DNA of 64,000 nt. Origin: Bacteroidota bacterium. GTDB taxonomy: Bacteria > Bacteroidota > Bacteroidia > Flavobacteriales > Weeksellaceae. A model generated the notes under the pieces. It searched no databases and was not told the DNA's origin. It saw only the letters and a program-made list of their open reading frames with translations. The stretch spans positions 62,001 to 126,000 of the forward strand of contig JAFAFC010000020.1 in NCBI GenBank assembly GCA_023423715.1. The letters run 5' to 3'. A program made the position numbers and the translations under genes. Positions 31,994-40,600 of this stretch are shown piece after piece (position 1 is the first letter of the stretch; each line of letters starts with the position of its first letter).

Positions 31994-33730
31994 ATGAACG
32001 AACTTCTAAAGGAGCCTGGTTTGCAGATTACCATTGTGCTTGTTTTACTTCCCATTATTTTTATTCTCATTTTATTGTTGGTGAAGATCAACGCGATGAT
32101 TTCGAAAACGCTTCGTAAACAGGAACTTAAAAAAGTCTATAAGAAGCTGGAAATGATGACGGATGAAGATATTTCGGCACTGGAAGAGAAGAAAAAAGAA
32201 CAAGATTTTCAATTATCAGGCGATGAGATTTCTAGCAACAAAAATGTGAAGGATGATCGGGGGTTAGTCAACAAAGTTTCGGAAGTTCATGATATACGTT
32301 TTTTTGAAACCAAAAGAAAATCAGGCGGTTATATCACAATTCCCGAAAACGAAAAAAAAATCATTCTTTGGTTTTTGGGATGCAGCATTTTTTGGTTAAT
32401 TATGGGAACTACGGTGGGCGAATATCTCGGAATTAAGTTTGTAGCACCCGATTCTGATCATGTAAGTTGGTTGAGTTTTGGAAGATTAAGACCTACACAT
32501 ACCAACATGGTTTTTTGGGGATGGGCTTCAATGGCGATGGTTGGCTTTTCCTATTATGTCGTTCCCAGAGTTGGAAACACAAAAATTTTCAACCTCAGTT
32601 TAGCGTATTGGTCTTTAATTTTGATGAATTCCGCGGTATTTTTAGGAAGCATCTGTTTGATGGCGGGAATTAATAACAGTGGCGGCGAATATCGCGAATA
32701 CATTTGGCCCGTGATGTCGCTTTTTGCTGCGGGAATTCTTCTCAGTATTTACAATCATATAAAAACCATTGAGTTTAGAAAAACAGAAGAAATTTATGTC
32801 TCCAATTGGTATGTGGTTGCCGCGATGATGTATGTTGTGGTTATCCTTTTAATTGCTTATTTACCTTTTTGGCAGGACGGTTTGGGCGAAACCATTACGC
32901 AAGGATATTATATGCATCAAGGAGTTGGGATGTGGTTTATGTTTTTCAATCTTGGGTTGATGTATTATTTTCTTCCGCAAGAACTTAATAGCCCTGTTTA
33001 TTCTTATAGTTTGAGTATTCTTGCTTTTTGGACTCAAATTTTATTTTATACTTTAATCGGTACGCATCACTTTATTTTCAGTGCAATTCCTTGGTGGATG
33101 CAGACTATCGCAATTGTTGCAAGTGTTGGAATGGTAATTCCGGTGACCGCCGGAAGTGTCAATTTTATGATGACGATTCGCGGTTCTTGGCATCGGTTAA
33201 GATTAAGTTATGTGTTGCCTTTTTACGTGGTTTCGGTTATTTTTTACTTCACCGGTTCTATGCAAGGAACGGCAGAAGCCTTTAGAACAACCAATCTAGT
33301 ATGGCATTTTACCGATTTTACAGTGGCGCATTCGCATCTTACGATGTACGGAATTATCACATTTATGCTCTTTTCATTTACTTACACTTTAGTTCCCAGA
33401 ATTACATCACACGAACCGCCAAGCATTGCGGTTGGACTCCATTTTTGGATGGCTTTAATTGGTGTTTTGGTGTACACCATATCTTTAATGATTGGTTCTA
33501 CCGAAAAAGGAATTTCCTGGATGGACAAAAAACCCTTTATTGAAGGCGTTGTTAATATGGTTCCGTTCTGGTTTTGGCGAGCGATTGGTGGCACGATGAT
33601 GTGGATTTCGCATTTCATTTTTGCATATAATTTTTATAGAATGATTCGTCCAAAAAAAGAAACAAAAATACCAGAAACGCCAGCGGAAATGCTAGAAGTT
33701 ATTTATTCACAAAAACACAAAACATTATAA
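31994..33730 (+). CDS. ccoN: cbb3-type cytochrome oxidase subunit I (CcoN-like) with N-terminal extension
   Basis: Protein of 578 residues. Residues 1-110 are an extension with one membrane helix (about 10-30) and a charged, coiled segment, not part of ordinary CcoN. The haem-copper core follows: His169 (THTNMVFW, haem b), His308 (CuB), Tyr352 six residues before His358-His359 (FYTLIGTHH), as for the cross-linked Tyr of cbb3 oxidases, and AHSHLT (His446, His448). The Tyr and missing NO-reductase Glu argue for an oxygen reductase. It overlaps the next gene by 1 bp. Confidence 0.85.
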   Translation: MNELLKEPGLQITIVLVLLPIIFILILLLVKINAMISKTLRKQELKKVYKKLEMMTDEDISALEEKKKEQDFQLSGDEISSNKNVKDDRGLVNKVSEVHDIRFFETKRKSGGYITIPENEKKIILWFLGCSIFWLIMGTTVGEYLGIKFVAPDSDHVSWLSFGRLRPTHTNMVFWGWASMAMVGFSYYVVPRVGNTKIFNLSLAYWSLILMNSAVFLGSICLMAGINNSGGEYREYIWPVMSLFAAGILLSIYNHIKTIEFRKTEEIYVSNWYVVAAMMYVVVILLIAYLPFWQDGLGETITQGYYMHQGVGMWFMFFNLGLMYYFLPQELNSPVYSYSLSILAFWTQILFYTLIGTHHFIFSAIPWWMQTIAIVASVGMVIPVTAGSVNFMMTIRGSWHRLRLSYVLPFYVVSVIFYFTGSMQGTAEAFRTTNLVWHFTDFTVAHSHLTMYGIITFMLFSFTYTLVPRITSHEPPSIAVGLHFWMALIGVLVYTISLMIGSTEKGISWMDKKPFIEGVVNMVPFWFWRAIGGTMMWISHFIFAYNFYRMIRPKKETKIPETPAEMLEVIYSQKHKTL

Positions 33731-34725
33731 TGGATTTTTTTAGCAATCATAAAAAACTTTTTTCGGTGGCGTTGGTGTTTTTCCTTGCATTATCATTATT
33801 TATTTGCATACTTCCCGCATTAGAAAATCAACGAGTTTATCAGCCTTTGCCTTCTAGCAAACCTTTAACAGAATCAGAAAGTCGCGGTAAAGATATTTAT
33901 ATCAGAGAAGGTTGTGTGGCTTGTCATACCCAACAAGTTCGTGTTGCCGATATGGATCAGGTTTTTGGGTCTAGACCAAGTATTGCAGCCGATTACGCCC
34001 GAAACAAAAGACTGAATCTTTTCCAAAATACTGCAACATTAATGGGTACCGAAAGAACAGGTCCCGATCTTACCAATATTGGCGCAAGACAATCGAGTAA
34101 AGAATGGCAATTTTCTCACCTTTATAATCCGAGATCTGTTGTTCCGCAATCGATAATGCCTTCATACAAATGGCTTTTTTTAATTAAAGAAAATCCTAGT
34201 TTAGATGATATTGAAGTGAATGTTCCTGCAGAATTTAGAGGAAATATTAAAGGTAAAATTATAGCCTCTCAAGATGCAAAAGACTTGGTAGCCTATCTTT
34301 TGAGTTTAAAGCAAACCGAACTTCCAAAAAGCATAACACCACAAGAATTTTTGTATAAAAAGAAAGAACAGAAAAATGATAAAACCAGTGCAGATGGCAA
34401 TTTACCCGATGGTGAAGCTTTGTTTGTAGCGAATTGTGCATCGTGTCATCAAGCATCTGGAGAAGGCGTTCCTGGTGCTTTTCCACCGTTGAAAGGCGAT
34501 AAAGTGGTTCTTGGGGATAATCTAGAATTGTATGTAACCATTATTATGCATGGTTATAATGGCCTTGCTCCTGCTTACGGAGAAATGCCTGCTGTTGGGA
34601 AAAATGCGAATTTTACACCAGAAGATGTTGCAGCGATCATTAATCATGAAAGAACCAGTTGGGGAAATAACGGAAAAAAAGTGACCGCCGAAGAAGTAAA
34701 AGTAATCATGGATAAATTGAACTAA
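33730..34725 (+). CDS. Fused CcoO-like and cytochrome c subunit
   Basis: Protein of 331 residues. A membrane anchor (about 8-30) precedes a CcoO-type domain with haem site CVACH at 62-66 in the familiar GCxxCHxQxxR context and an axial Met in SIMPSYKWLF (Met143). After a charged linker (about 205-225) a second class I cytochrome c domain has CASCH at 236-240, GEGVPGAFPPLKG and GEMPAVG. Thus CcoO and a CcoP-like haem domain are joined in one chain, with only two haems c in the complex instead of the usual three. ATG overlaps the ccoN stop. Confidence 0.8.
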   Translation: MDFFSNHKKLFSVALVFFLALSLFICILPALENQRVYQPLPSSKPLTESESRGKDIYIREGCVACHTQQVRVADMDQVFGSRPSIAADYARNKRLNLFQNTATLMGTERTGPDLTNIGARQSSKEWQFSHLYNPRSVVPQSIMPSYKWLFLIKENPSLDDIEVNVPAEFRGNIKGKIIASQDAKDLVAYLLSLKQTELPKSITPQEFLYKKKEQKNDKTSADGNLPDGEALFVANCASCHQASGEGVPGAFPPLKGDKVVLGDNLELYVTIIMHGYNGLAPAYGEMPAVGKNANFTPEDVAAIINHERTSWGNNGKKVTAEEVKVIMDKLN

Positions 34726-34726
34726 A

Positions 34727-34987
34727 ATGAAAACGAAAAAAATAGCAAGTGCTTTACTGATGGCGTTTTATGCAATGTACAATGCCTGCGACGCATGTAA
34801 ACTTCAGCAACCGAAAATCACTCAAAACTTAACCCACGGCGAGGGTCCGCAATCTGATTGGGATTGGGTAATTGTCGTTGTTATTTCTTTAATTACGCTT
34901 GTCACTTTGTTTTTGTCTTTTAAATACCTGATTAAACCTCGAGAAAACAAAAGAGACCATATCAAAAATACGATCCTAAATTTTTAA
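34727..34987 (+). CDS. Small membrane protein of the oxidase operon
   Basis: Protein of 86 residues: an N-terminal hydrophobic stretch with CDACKLQQP at about 21-29, a short polar loop (HGEGPQSDWDW) and a membrane helix (about 47-68) ending FKYLIKPREN. The second half resembles small cbb3 accessory subunits of the CcoQ/CcoS size class, but I cannot assign it. It starts 1 bp after the CcoO-like gene, so it is translated with the complex. Confidence 0.65.
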   Translation: MKTKKIASALLMAFYAMYNACDACKLQQPKITQNLTHGEGPQSDWDWVIVVVISLITLVTLFLSFKYLIKPRENKRDHIKNTILNF

Positions 34988-34990
34988 AAA

Positions 34991-35404
34991 ATGGAAAAAC
35001 ATAATGCCGTAGTTTTCCTATACATAGATCAAGAAAGTGAGCCGATTGCTGAACTTCAAACTCCGATTGTCTTCAATCTTGATACCACGAAACTTGTGGA
35101 CGGCGATCATACCTTAAAAATTGTCAGTAAATTTGGAAATAAGGAGGGCTTAAAAATTGTGCGTTTCAGAGTGAATAATGGTCCTATCATTCACCTTGAA
35201 GGAATTTCTGATGACGAAACCGTAAATGGCGAACTTCCTTTGATGATTAACGCTTACGCTACGGGGAAAAATCAAAGTTTCATTATCACAGGAAGCGAAA
35301 ATCCCCGAACAATACCAGTTTGGGTGTGGGTTATTTTCTTAGTTTTTGTAGCGTGGGGCGCTTTTTATCTGCTTACAAATTTTAGCATAACACCCAACAA
35401 TTAG
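34991..35404 (+). CDS. C-terminally anchored Ig-like protein of the oxidase operon
   Basis: Protein of 137 residues without a signal peptide. An Ig-like beta domain (VVFLYIDQ..., VDGDHTLKIVSKFGNKEG, VRFRVNNGP) is followed by a single membrane helix near the C-terminus (about 109-130, TIPVWVWVIFLVFVAWGAFY). It lies 3 bp after the 86-residue protein. I do not recognise it from canonical cbb3 operons; an assembly or stability role is inferred from gene order. Confidence 0.6.
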   Translation: MEKHNAVVFLYIDQESEPIAELQTPIVFNLDTTKLVDGDHTLKIVSKFGNKEGLKIVRFRVNNGPIIHLEGISDDETVNGELPLMINAYATGKNQSFIITGSENPRTIPVWVWVIFLVFVAWGAFYLLTNFSITPNN

Positions 35405-35430
35405 TAGTATAGAATTTCAAAATAAGTATC

Positions 35431-35790
35431 ATGAAAATCCTTCTCAAAAGAGTTTACGAAGATGCTGCTCCAACCGATGGTTACAGAGTTTTGGTGGATC
35501 GATTGTGGCCAAGAGGAATCAGTAAAGAACGAGCCGCTTTAGACGAATGGGATAAGGATTTGGCGCCTTCTACAGATTTACGTTTATGGTTTCATCACGA
35601 TCCGAATCGTTGGGAAGAGTTTTCCGAAAAATATTTAAAAGAACTTAAGGATAACAATTTCGGTCCCGACTTTTTAAAACGCCTACAGAAGCAAGAAATC
35701 CTGACTTTGGTTTATGCCGCCAAAGATGAAAAACATTGTCATCCACTTATTTTAAAAGACTATTTGGAAGGTTTAGAATCAACTAAATAA
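35431..35790 (+). CDS. DUF488 family protein (YeaO-like)
   Basis: Protein of 119 residues. KRVYEDAAPTDGYRVLVDRL, WPRGISKERAALDEWDKDLAPS, LRLWFHHDPNRWEEFSEKYL and TLVYAAKDEKHCHPLILKDYL are the standard DUF488 motifs. The family is small, cytosolic and without established function. It stands 26 bp after the oxidase operon and may be read with it. Its end overlaps the convergent TPR-LuxR gene by 8 bp. Confidence 0.85.
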   Translation: MKILLKRVYEDAAPTDGYRVLVDRLWPRGISKERAALDEWDKDLAPSTDLRLWFHHDPNRWEEFSEKYLKELKDNNFGPDFLKRLQKQEILTLVYAAKDEKHCHPLILKDYLEGLESTK

Positions 35791-37606
35791 TCCCTTTAAT
35801 ATATTGAACAAGATCGGTTTCGGCATCCAAATCGAATTTTTTCTTAATGCGGTATTTGGTCATGCTTACGCTTTTAGGCTCGATTTTTAGTACGTTTGCG
35901 ATTTGTTTGGTGTTCATGCCGAGGTGCATATAGGCGCAGTATTTTAAATCAAGGTCTGTCAATTTTTGTTTGGTTTTGTCTTGAATCGATTTAAAAAAGT
36001 TAGGATGAATCTCCTGTATTTGAAATTTCGTATGTTCAAAATCTTTGTCCAAGAGATTTTCTTCTCGAATAATTCTATCGATATTGACATTGTCATCGTT
36101 GTTCAATTTTTCCTTTAATTGATGAAGAATATTAGTTTTATGTTCCAAATGAAGCTGACTCGCCATCACTTCATTTTGCAATTTTTCTTGTTGTAAAGTC
36201 AATACTTCTTGCTCAGCTTTCAGACGAGCTTGCTCCTCTTTTTGAAGTTGAACTTGCAAATCAGCTTCACTTTTTTCCAAAGCCAATTGTTTTTGCGTTT
36301 GTATCGCATATTTCAATCGGAAATGATAGGATCGAAACATGAAAAAACTTCCTATTAAAGCTAAAATTCCACCTGCGATATACCATAATTTCTGATTTTT
36401 TTGCTGTTGAATTTCTTTCGCTTTTTTCTCCGATTGGAATTGCGCTTCCAGTTTTTTTACACTTTCAATTTGGGTTTGATCAAATAACAAACTATTTAGC
36501 TCCGTAACTTTTTCCTGATATTCCAAGGCTTTTTCTAAGTTTCCTTTTTTCTTGTAGAGTCCCGCCAAATCCCCTGTAATTTGTATTAACATGGGATAGT
36601 ATAATGGTTTCTCAGATTGTAAAATGGTATTAGCTTCCAATAACAAACGTTCAGATTTATCCAAATCACCAGCTTCTTGTGCTAGATAGGAAAGCATCCC
36701 AAGATTTCCAGCTTGCAAAGACTGACTATTGCTGCTTTTTTGCAAAATTGAATGAGATTCGTTGACGTTAAATTCTATTTTCTTAACCAAATCAGGCGTA
36801 AGTTTTGAATAATAACTCAAATAGTAGTTTGCAATATTATTTCGTGCTAAAGCATACGTGTAATTTGAAACATGTCCTGGAAATTTCTGATAAAGACTTG
36901 CTGCTTCTTCCGAAAATTTAAAAATGGCCGCTAAATCTTCCTTTTTTTTAGTTTTTGCATAAAGATAGGAATGCGCTACAGCCATGATTGAATAGGCGTT
37001 ACTTAAATAATTTTTGTTGTTCGAAGCTTTTGCCGAAACGACGCTTGCTTGCGCATATTTCATACTTTTTTGTAAATCATTCCAATTGGTATACAGACTA
37101 TAAAGCATGTAATTAAGCTTAAATTCGATCTCAAAATCTTTTTGATTTTCTGCGCTTGAAACAGCAGAAAGTGTATGTTCCATGCTTTTCTTTAAATCTT
37201 GAAATCCAAAATTTTGATAAGCCTGCAAATACTCGGAATAGACTTTCGCTAAAGCATTATTGGACTTTGAAGAAACCACTTTTGCAGAATCAATATACAA
37301 GTTGGTTTGCTCATAATGCGATTGATTGTTGGCGATAATACCAAGATAGGTATAAGCTTTTGTAATTTCAAAGTCGTTTTTTTCCTTTTTAGCGAGTTGC
37401 AAAAAGCGTTTTCCGTAATCAGAAGCCGTTTTGTATTGTTCTTCACTTCGATACATTTCAGTAAGAAGTCCAAGAACTTTCATTTTTTCTTTTGTTGGTG
37501 TACTTTCTTTTTGAGCAATCGTTTTTAGACTGTCCAAATAGTTGTTTTGAGAATAAGTAAACACTGATAATCCCAATAGAAAAAAAATAAAAATTTTGTC
37601 TTTCAT
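35783..37606 (-). CDS. TPR membrane regulator with LuxR-type HTH
   Basis: Protein of 607 residues. A signal peptide (1-19, ending TYSQ) leads into a long TPR array (about 25-390), a membrane helix (about 407-425), a heptad coiled coil rich in Gln/Glu/Lys (about 430-500) and a LuxR-like helix-turn-helix near the end (about 548-592, DLKYCAYMHLGMNTKQIANVLKIEPKSV). The layout parallels the two AraC-type TPR regulators here, with a different DNA-binding domain. There is no kinase domain. Target genes are unknown; the divergent gene at 37958 is a possibility. Confidence 0.85.
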   Translation of the reverse strand: MKDKIFIFFLLGLSVFTYSQNNYLDSLKTIAQKESTPTKEKMKVLGLLTEMYRSEEQYKTASDYGKRFLQLAKKEKNDFEITKAYTYLGIIANNQSHYEQTNLYIDSAKVVSSKSNNALAKVYSEYLQAYQNFGFQDLKKSMEHTLSAVSSAENQKDFEIEFKLNYMLYSLYTNWNDLQKSMKYAQASVVSAKASNNKNYLSNAYSIMAVAHSYLYAKTKKKEDLAAIFKFSEEAASLYQKFPGHVSNYTYALARNNIANYYLSYYSKLTPDLVKKIEFNVNESHSILQKSSNSQSLQAGNLGMLSYLAQEAGDLDKSERLLLEANTILQSEKPLYYPMLIQITGDLAGLYKKKGNLEKALEYQEKVTELNSLLFDQTQIESVKKLEAQFQSEKKAKEIQQQKNQKLWYIAGGILALIGSFFMFRSYHFRLKYAIQTQKQLALEKSEADLQVQLQKEEQARLKAEQEVLTLQQEKLQNEVMASQLHLEHKTNILHQLKEKLNNDDNVNIDRIIREENLLDKDFEHTKFQIQEIHPNFFKSIQDKTKQKLTDLDLKYCAYMHLGMNTKQIANVLKIEPKSVSMTKYRIKKKFDLDAETDLVQYIKGII

Positions 37607-37869
37607 TCTTTGTGTTGTAAAGGTTGAATACTTTAACTGTGGAATAAGTTAAGACAAAAAATCTAAATTTAATTAATCAAGTAATTTATTTTCTTTGAAT
37701 ATATTTTTATAAATAATTGATTATTAAAAACTTATAAATAACTGTAGTAGCTTTGTAGTAGGTTGTTTTATGATGTTGTAGTACTAAGGTAGTGTTTGAT
37801 TGTTAGGTTTTCGTTGTTGAGATGTAGAATTTTGATCTCAGAAAAAATACAAGTGATTAAATCCTGATT
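37607..37869. other. AT-rich divergent region
   Basis: No gene is visible. TAGCTTTG at 37748-37755 fits the -7 consensus on the plus strand but has no well-spaced TTG; if used, the leader of the gene at 37958 would be about 200 bases long. Confidence 0.4.
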
Positions 37870-37915
37870 GACTTCGCTTATCCATTTCATTTCCATTTTT
37901 TGGGATAAGCAAGTC
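37870..37915. repeat. Long inverted repeat in the leader of the DUF4870-like gene
   Basis: GACTT and GCTTATCC (37870-37874, 37876-37883) pair with GGATAAGC and AAGTC (37903-37910, 37911-37915): 13 bp with one bulged C and a 19-base loop. No T-run follows, so it is not a terminator. It lies 42 bases before the start codon and may be an mRNA control structure or operator. Confidence 0.6.
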
Positions 37916-37957
37916 TTCGGATTTAGAAATCGAAACTAACTATTAAATCACAATATT

Positions 37958-38278
37958 ATGGACAACAAAACACTCGCAATCGTTTCTTACATCACCATTA
38001 TTGGATGGATCATCGCTTATTTTGTGGGAAAAGATAAGGCTGATAATTTTTTAAAATTCCATTTGAAACAAGGTTTGGCTCTTTTCCTATTTGCTATCGG
38101 ATTCAATTTTTTGTTTTTTTTCATTGTAATGTTGGTACCAAGTCTAGCGTTTCTAGGCTATTTCGGTTATGCGGTTTGGGCGCTGATGATTATAGGAATT
38201 ATTAATGCGGCTAACAATGTTGAAAAACCACTTCCAATCATTGGTAATTGGGCAGAAAAAAGCTTTTCATTCATTTAA
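37958..38278 (+). CDS. Small membrane protein, DUF4870/Tic20-like
   Basis: Protein of 106 residues: SYITIIGWIIAYF, a charged loop GKDKADNFLKFHLKQGLALFL, then two or three more hydrophobic helices and NVEKPLPIIGNWAEK. The FLxFHxxQGLxLF motif is typical of the DUF4870 group of small membrane proteins. Function unknown. It is monocistronic, between a long leader hairpin and a strong terminator. Confidence 0.75.
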   Translation: MDNKTLAIVSYITIIGWIIAYFVGKDKADNFLKFHLKQGLALFLFAIGFNFLFFFIVMLVPSLAFLGYFGYAVWALMIIGIINAANNVEKPLPIIGNWAEKSFSFI

Positions 38279-38310
38279 TTTTTTGATTTAAATTAATTCG
38301 TTTAAGTACA

Positions 38311-38348
38311 AAAGTCATCTTTAAAACTAAAGATGACTTTTCTTTTTT
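38311..38348 (+). terminator. Terminator after the DUF4870-like gene
   Basis: AAAGTCATCTTTA at 38311-38323 pairs with TAAAGATGACTTT at 38328-38340, followed by a C-interrupted T tract. Confidence 0.9.
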
Positions 38349-38427
38349 CCGAATAATAACGTTATGTTAATTTAACAACTTTGGAAAAGTTTCGCACCAT
38401 TTTTGTTTGTTCAAAGAAAATTTGAAT

Positions 38428-38811
38428 ATGAAAAATACAATCTTATTAGTAGCTTTCGGAAGTTTAATGGCTTGTAATGCTCCTCAAAAAATGGTGGGAA
38501 ATGATCAAGATAAACACGGATGTAAAGGTTCTGCAGGACAAACTTGGAGCGTTTTGAAAAACAATTGTATACAGGTTTTTAGTGAAGGAACTCGTTTGAA
38601 TCCTATCGAAACCAAAGAAGGCGAAGCTATTATCAGCGCTTTTGTTTTAATGAATGACGATCAATCTAAGGCTGAACTTTTCCTAGGAAACGAATCAAAT
38701 ATTATTTTGGAGAAGAATTCGGAAGGCAATTTCGCATCTAAAAAATACGTATACAAACCGTCGGAAACTACTTTGTATGTTGATGGTCACGCACTTTATC
38801 AGAAGGATTAA
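38428..38811 (+). CDS. Small lipoprotein
   Basis: Protein of 127 residues. ATG 38428 begins a lipoprotein signal (MKNTILLVAFGSLMAC, Cys16). The mature part contains HGCKGSAGQTWSVLKNNCIQVF (two Cys that may form a disulfide), then beta strands (AIISAFVLMND, AELFLGNES, YVYKPSETTLYVDGHALY). The GCKGSAGxTWS segment also occurs in other short Bacteroidetes proteins of unknown role. No operon partner is evident. Confidence 0.65.
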   Translation: MKNTILLVAFGSLMACNAPQKMVGNDQDKHGCKGSAGQTWSVLKNNCIQVFSEGTRLNPIETKEGEAIISAFVLMNDDQSKAELFLGNESNIILEKNSEGNFASKKYVYKPSETTLYVDGHALYQKD

Positions 38812-38839
38812 TTGTCAAAAAATATTATTCCTATCTTTG
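38812..38839 (+). promoter_or_regulatory. Promoter of the ABC-F gene
   Basis: TTG at 38812-38814 and TATCTTTG at 38832-38839 are 17 bases apart. The predicted leader is about 93 bases. Confidence 0.6.
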
Positions 38840-38937
38840 TAATTCAAAATCAATACGTAAACATGTAGAATTCTTTTTCTTTCAACGACTTTTCAAAGCC
38901 TAGTTCAGGGCTTCAAGTTTCATTTTAAAGGAAAAAG

Positions 38938-40530
38938 ATGTTTACGTTACACAATATTACCTATCTGCATCCAGATAAAGAGATGCTGTTTCATTCTCTC
39001 AATTTTAAGTTGAACAAAGGCGAAAAAGTCGCTCTAATTGGTCAAAACGGTGTTGGGAAATCCACTTTATTAAAACTTATTTCGGGCGAAATTTCACCTT
39101 CTGAAGGTGAAATTAGTTCCGATGAAAAAATCTATTTTGTTCCACAAATTTATGGTCAGTTGGATGAAGTTTCGGTGGCTGAAGCTTTAAAAATTGATTC
39201 TAAATTAAAAGCTTTACACCAAATTTTGGAAGGCGACGCTTCCGAAGAAAATTTTGAAATTCTTAATGATGAATGGGATTTAGAAAATCGAGTAGTAGAA
39301 GCTTTTTCCAAGTGGAACATTGAAGATATTTTACTTTCCGATTCAATGAAAACCTTGAGTGGTGGACAAAAAACTAAAGTTCTTTTGGCTGGAATGGATA
39401 TTCATAAAGCCGATTTTGTGATTTTGGACGAACCGAGCAATCATTTGGATTTTGAAGCGCGACAATTGTTGTACAATTTCGTTTCTGAAACTACAAAAAC
39501 CTTATTGGTGGTAAGTCACGACCGAACTTTACTCAACTTATTGGATAAAGTTGCGGAACTTTCTCTTAAAGGAATTCAAGTTTTTGGTGGGAATTATGAG
39601 TTTTATAAAGCGCAAAAAGAAGCTTCGGATTTGGTTTTGGAAAACGAAATTAAAAGTAAAGAAAAGTCCTTGAAAAAAGCCAAAGATGTAGAACGCGAAA
39701 CTTTGGAACGCCAACAAAAATTGGATTCCCGAGGTAAGAAGAAGCAAGAAAAAGCTGGCGTTGCAAGAATTATGATGAATACGCTTCGGAACAAAGCGGA
39801 AAATTCAAGTTCAAAAATGAAAGATGTTCACGCTGAGAAAATTAGTGGCATTTCTGAGGATTTATCGAAGTTAAGACGAGAAGTTTCACAACTACAACAA
39901 ATGAAATTTTATTTCGACGACTCGGCATTACATGAAGGGAAAATTTTGTTTGATGTGAAAGACCTTAATTTTAAATATAATCACTATTTTTTATGGAAAG
40001 AAAATTTGAATTTACAGATTTTAAGTGGCGAACGTTGGACGATTAAAGGAAATAACGCTTCTGGAAAATCAACTTTGGTAAAACTTCTTATCGGCGTTTT
40101 AGAACCATCAAAAGGAAAAATTGAAAAAGCAGATTTTAAATCCATTTATTTAGATCAAAATTATTCGATTTTAAATGAAAATTTTAGTGTTTTAGCACAA
40201 GCCGAACATTTTAACCATACGCCAATTCCAGATCACGAGTTGAAAACAATTTTAACTCGATTTTTGTTTCGAAAAGAAGTTTGGGACAAAAAAGTATCGA
40301 GTTTAAGCGGTGGCGAAAGAATGCGCTTGTTATTGGCTTGCCTTTCAATAATGGGAAAAGCACCTGATTTAATCGTTTTGGATGAACCAACCAACAACCT
40401 CGATTTGGAAAATGTCGAAATCCTAACTTCAGCTTTGCAAGATTACAAAGGAAGTTTGCTCGTTATTTCTCATGATCAAGAATTTTTAAAGGATTTGAAA
40501 GTTGAAAAAGAGATCGTTCTTAAAGGTTAA
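38938..40530 (+). CDS. ABC-F family ATPase
   Basis: Protein of 530 residues with two ABC ATPase domains and no membrane segments. Domain 1 has GQNGVGKST, LSGGQKTKVLLA and VILDEPSNHLDF; domain 2 has GNNASGKST, LSGGERMRLLLA and IVLDEPTNNLDL. A long charged linker (about 225-320, KKAKDVERETLERQQKLD) is typical of ABC-F proteins that act on the ribosome, including translation factors and antibiotic-protection proteins. The subtype cannot be settled from sequence reading alone. The gene is separate from its neighbours, with a leader of about 93 bases. Confidence 0.85.
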   Translation: MFTLHNITYLHPDKEMLFHSLNFKLNKGEKVALIGQNGVGKSTLLKLISGEISPSEGEISSDEKIYFVPQIYGQLDEVSVAEALKIDSKLKALHQILEGDASEENFEILNDEWDLENRVVEAFSKWNIEDILLSDSMKTLSGGQKTKVLLAGMDIHKADFVILDEPSNHLDFEARQLLYNFVSETTKTLLVVSHDRTLLNLLDKVAELSLKGIQVFGGNYEFYKAQKEASDLVLENEIKSKEKSLKKAKDVERETLERQQKLDSRGKKKQEKAGVARIMMNTLRNKAENSSSKMKDVHAEKISGISEDLSKLRREVSQLQQMKFYFDDSALHEGKILFDVKDLNFKYNHYFLWKENLNLQILSGERWTIKGNNASGKSTLVKLLIGVLEPSKGKIEKADFKSIYLDQNYSILNENFSVLAQAEHFNHTPIPDHELKTILTRFLFRKEVWDKKVSSLSGGERMRLLLACLSIMGKAPDLIVLDEPTNNLDLENVEILTSALQDYKGSLLVISHDQEFLKDLKVEKEIVLKG

Positions 40531-40560
40531 AAGTTCATTAGAAATTTAAAATTATAGTAC

Positions 40561-40587
40561 TCAAAACGAGGGTTTTGAATAATTTTG
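40561..40587 (+). promoter_or_regulatory. Operator and -7 element of the response regulator gene
   Basis: TCAAAAC (40561-40567) and GTTTTGA (40572-40578) are perfect arms with a 4-base spacer, immediately followed by TAATTTTG (40580-40587), a consensus -7 box. Transcription would start only a few bases before ATG 40601. Confidence 0.55.
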
Positions 40588-40600
40588 CAAAAAAAGAAAC

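Noticed and set aside
31994..33730. The haem-copper subunit as a cytochrome c-dependent NO reductase (NorB)
   Set aside because: Tyr352 lies six residues before the CuB His pair as in cbb3 oxidases, and the Glu pattern of NO reductases is missing.
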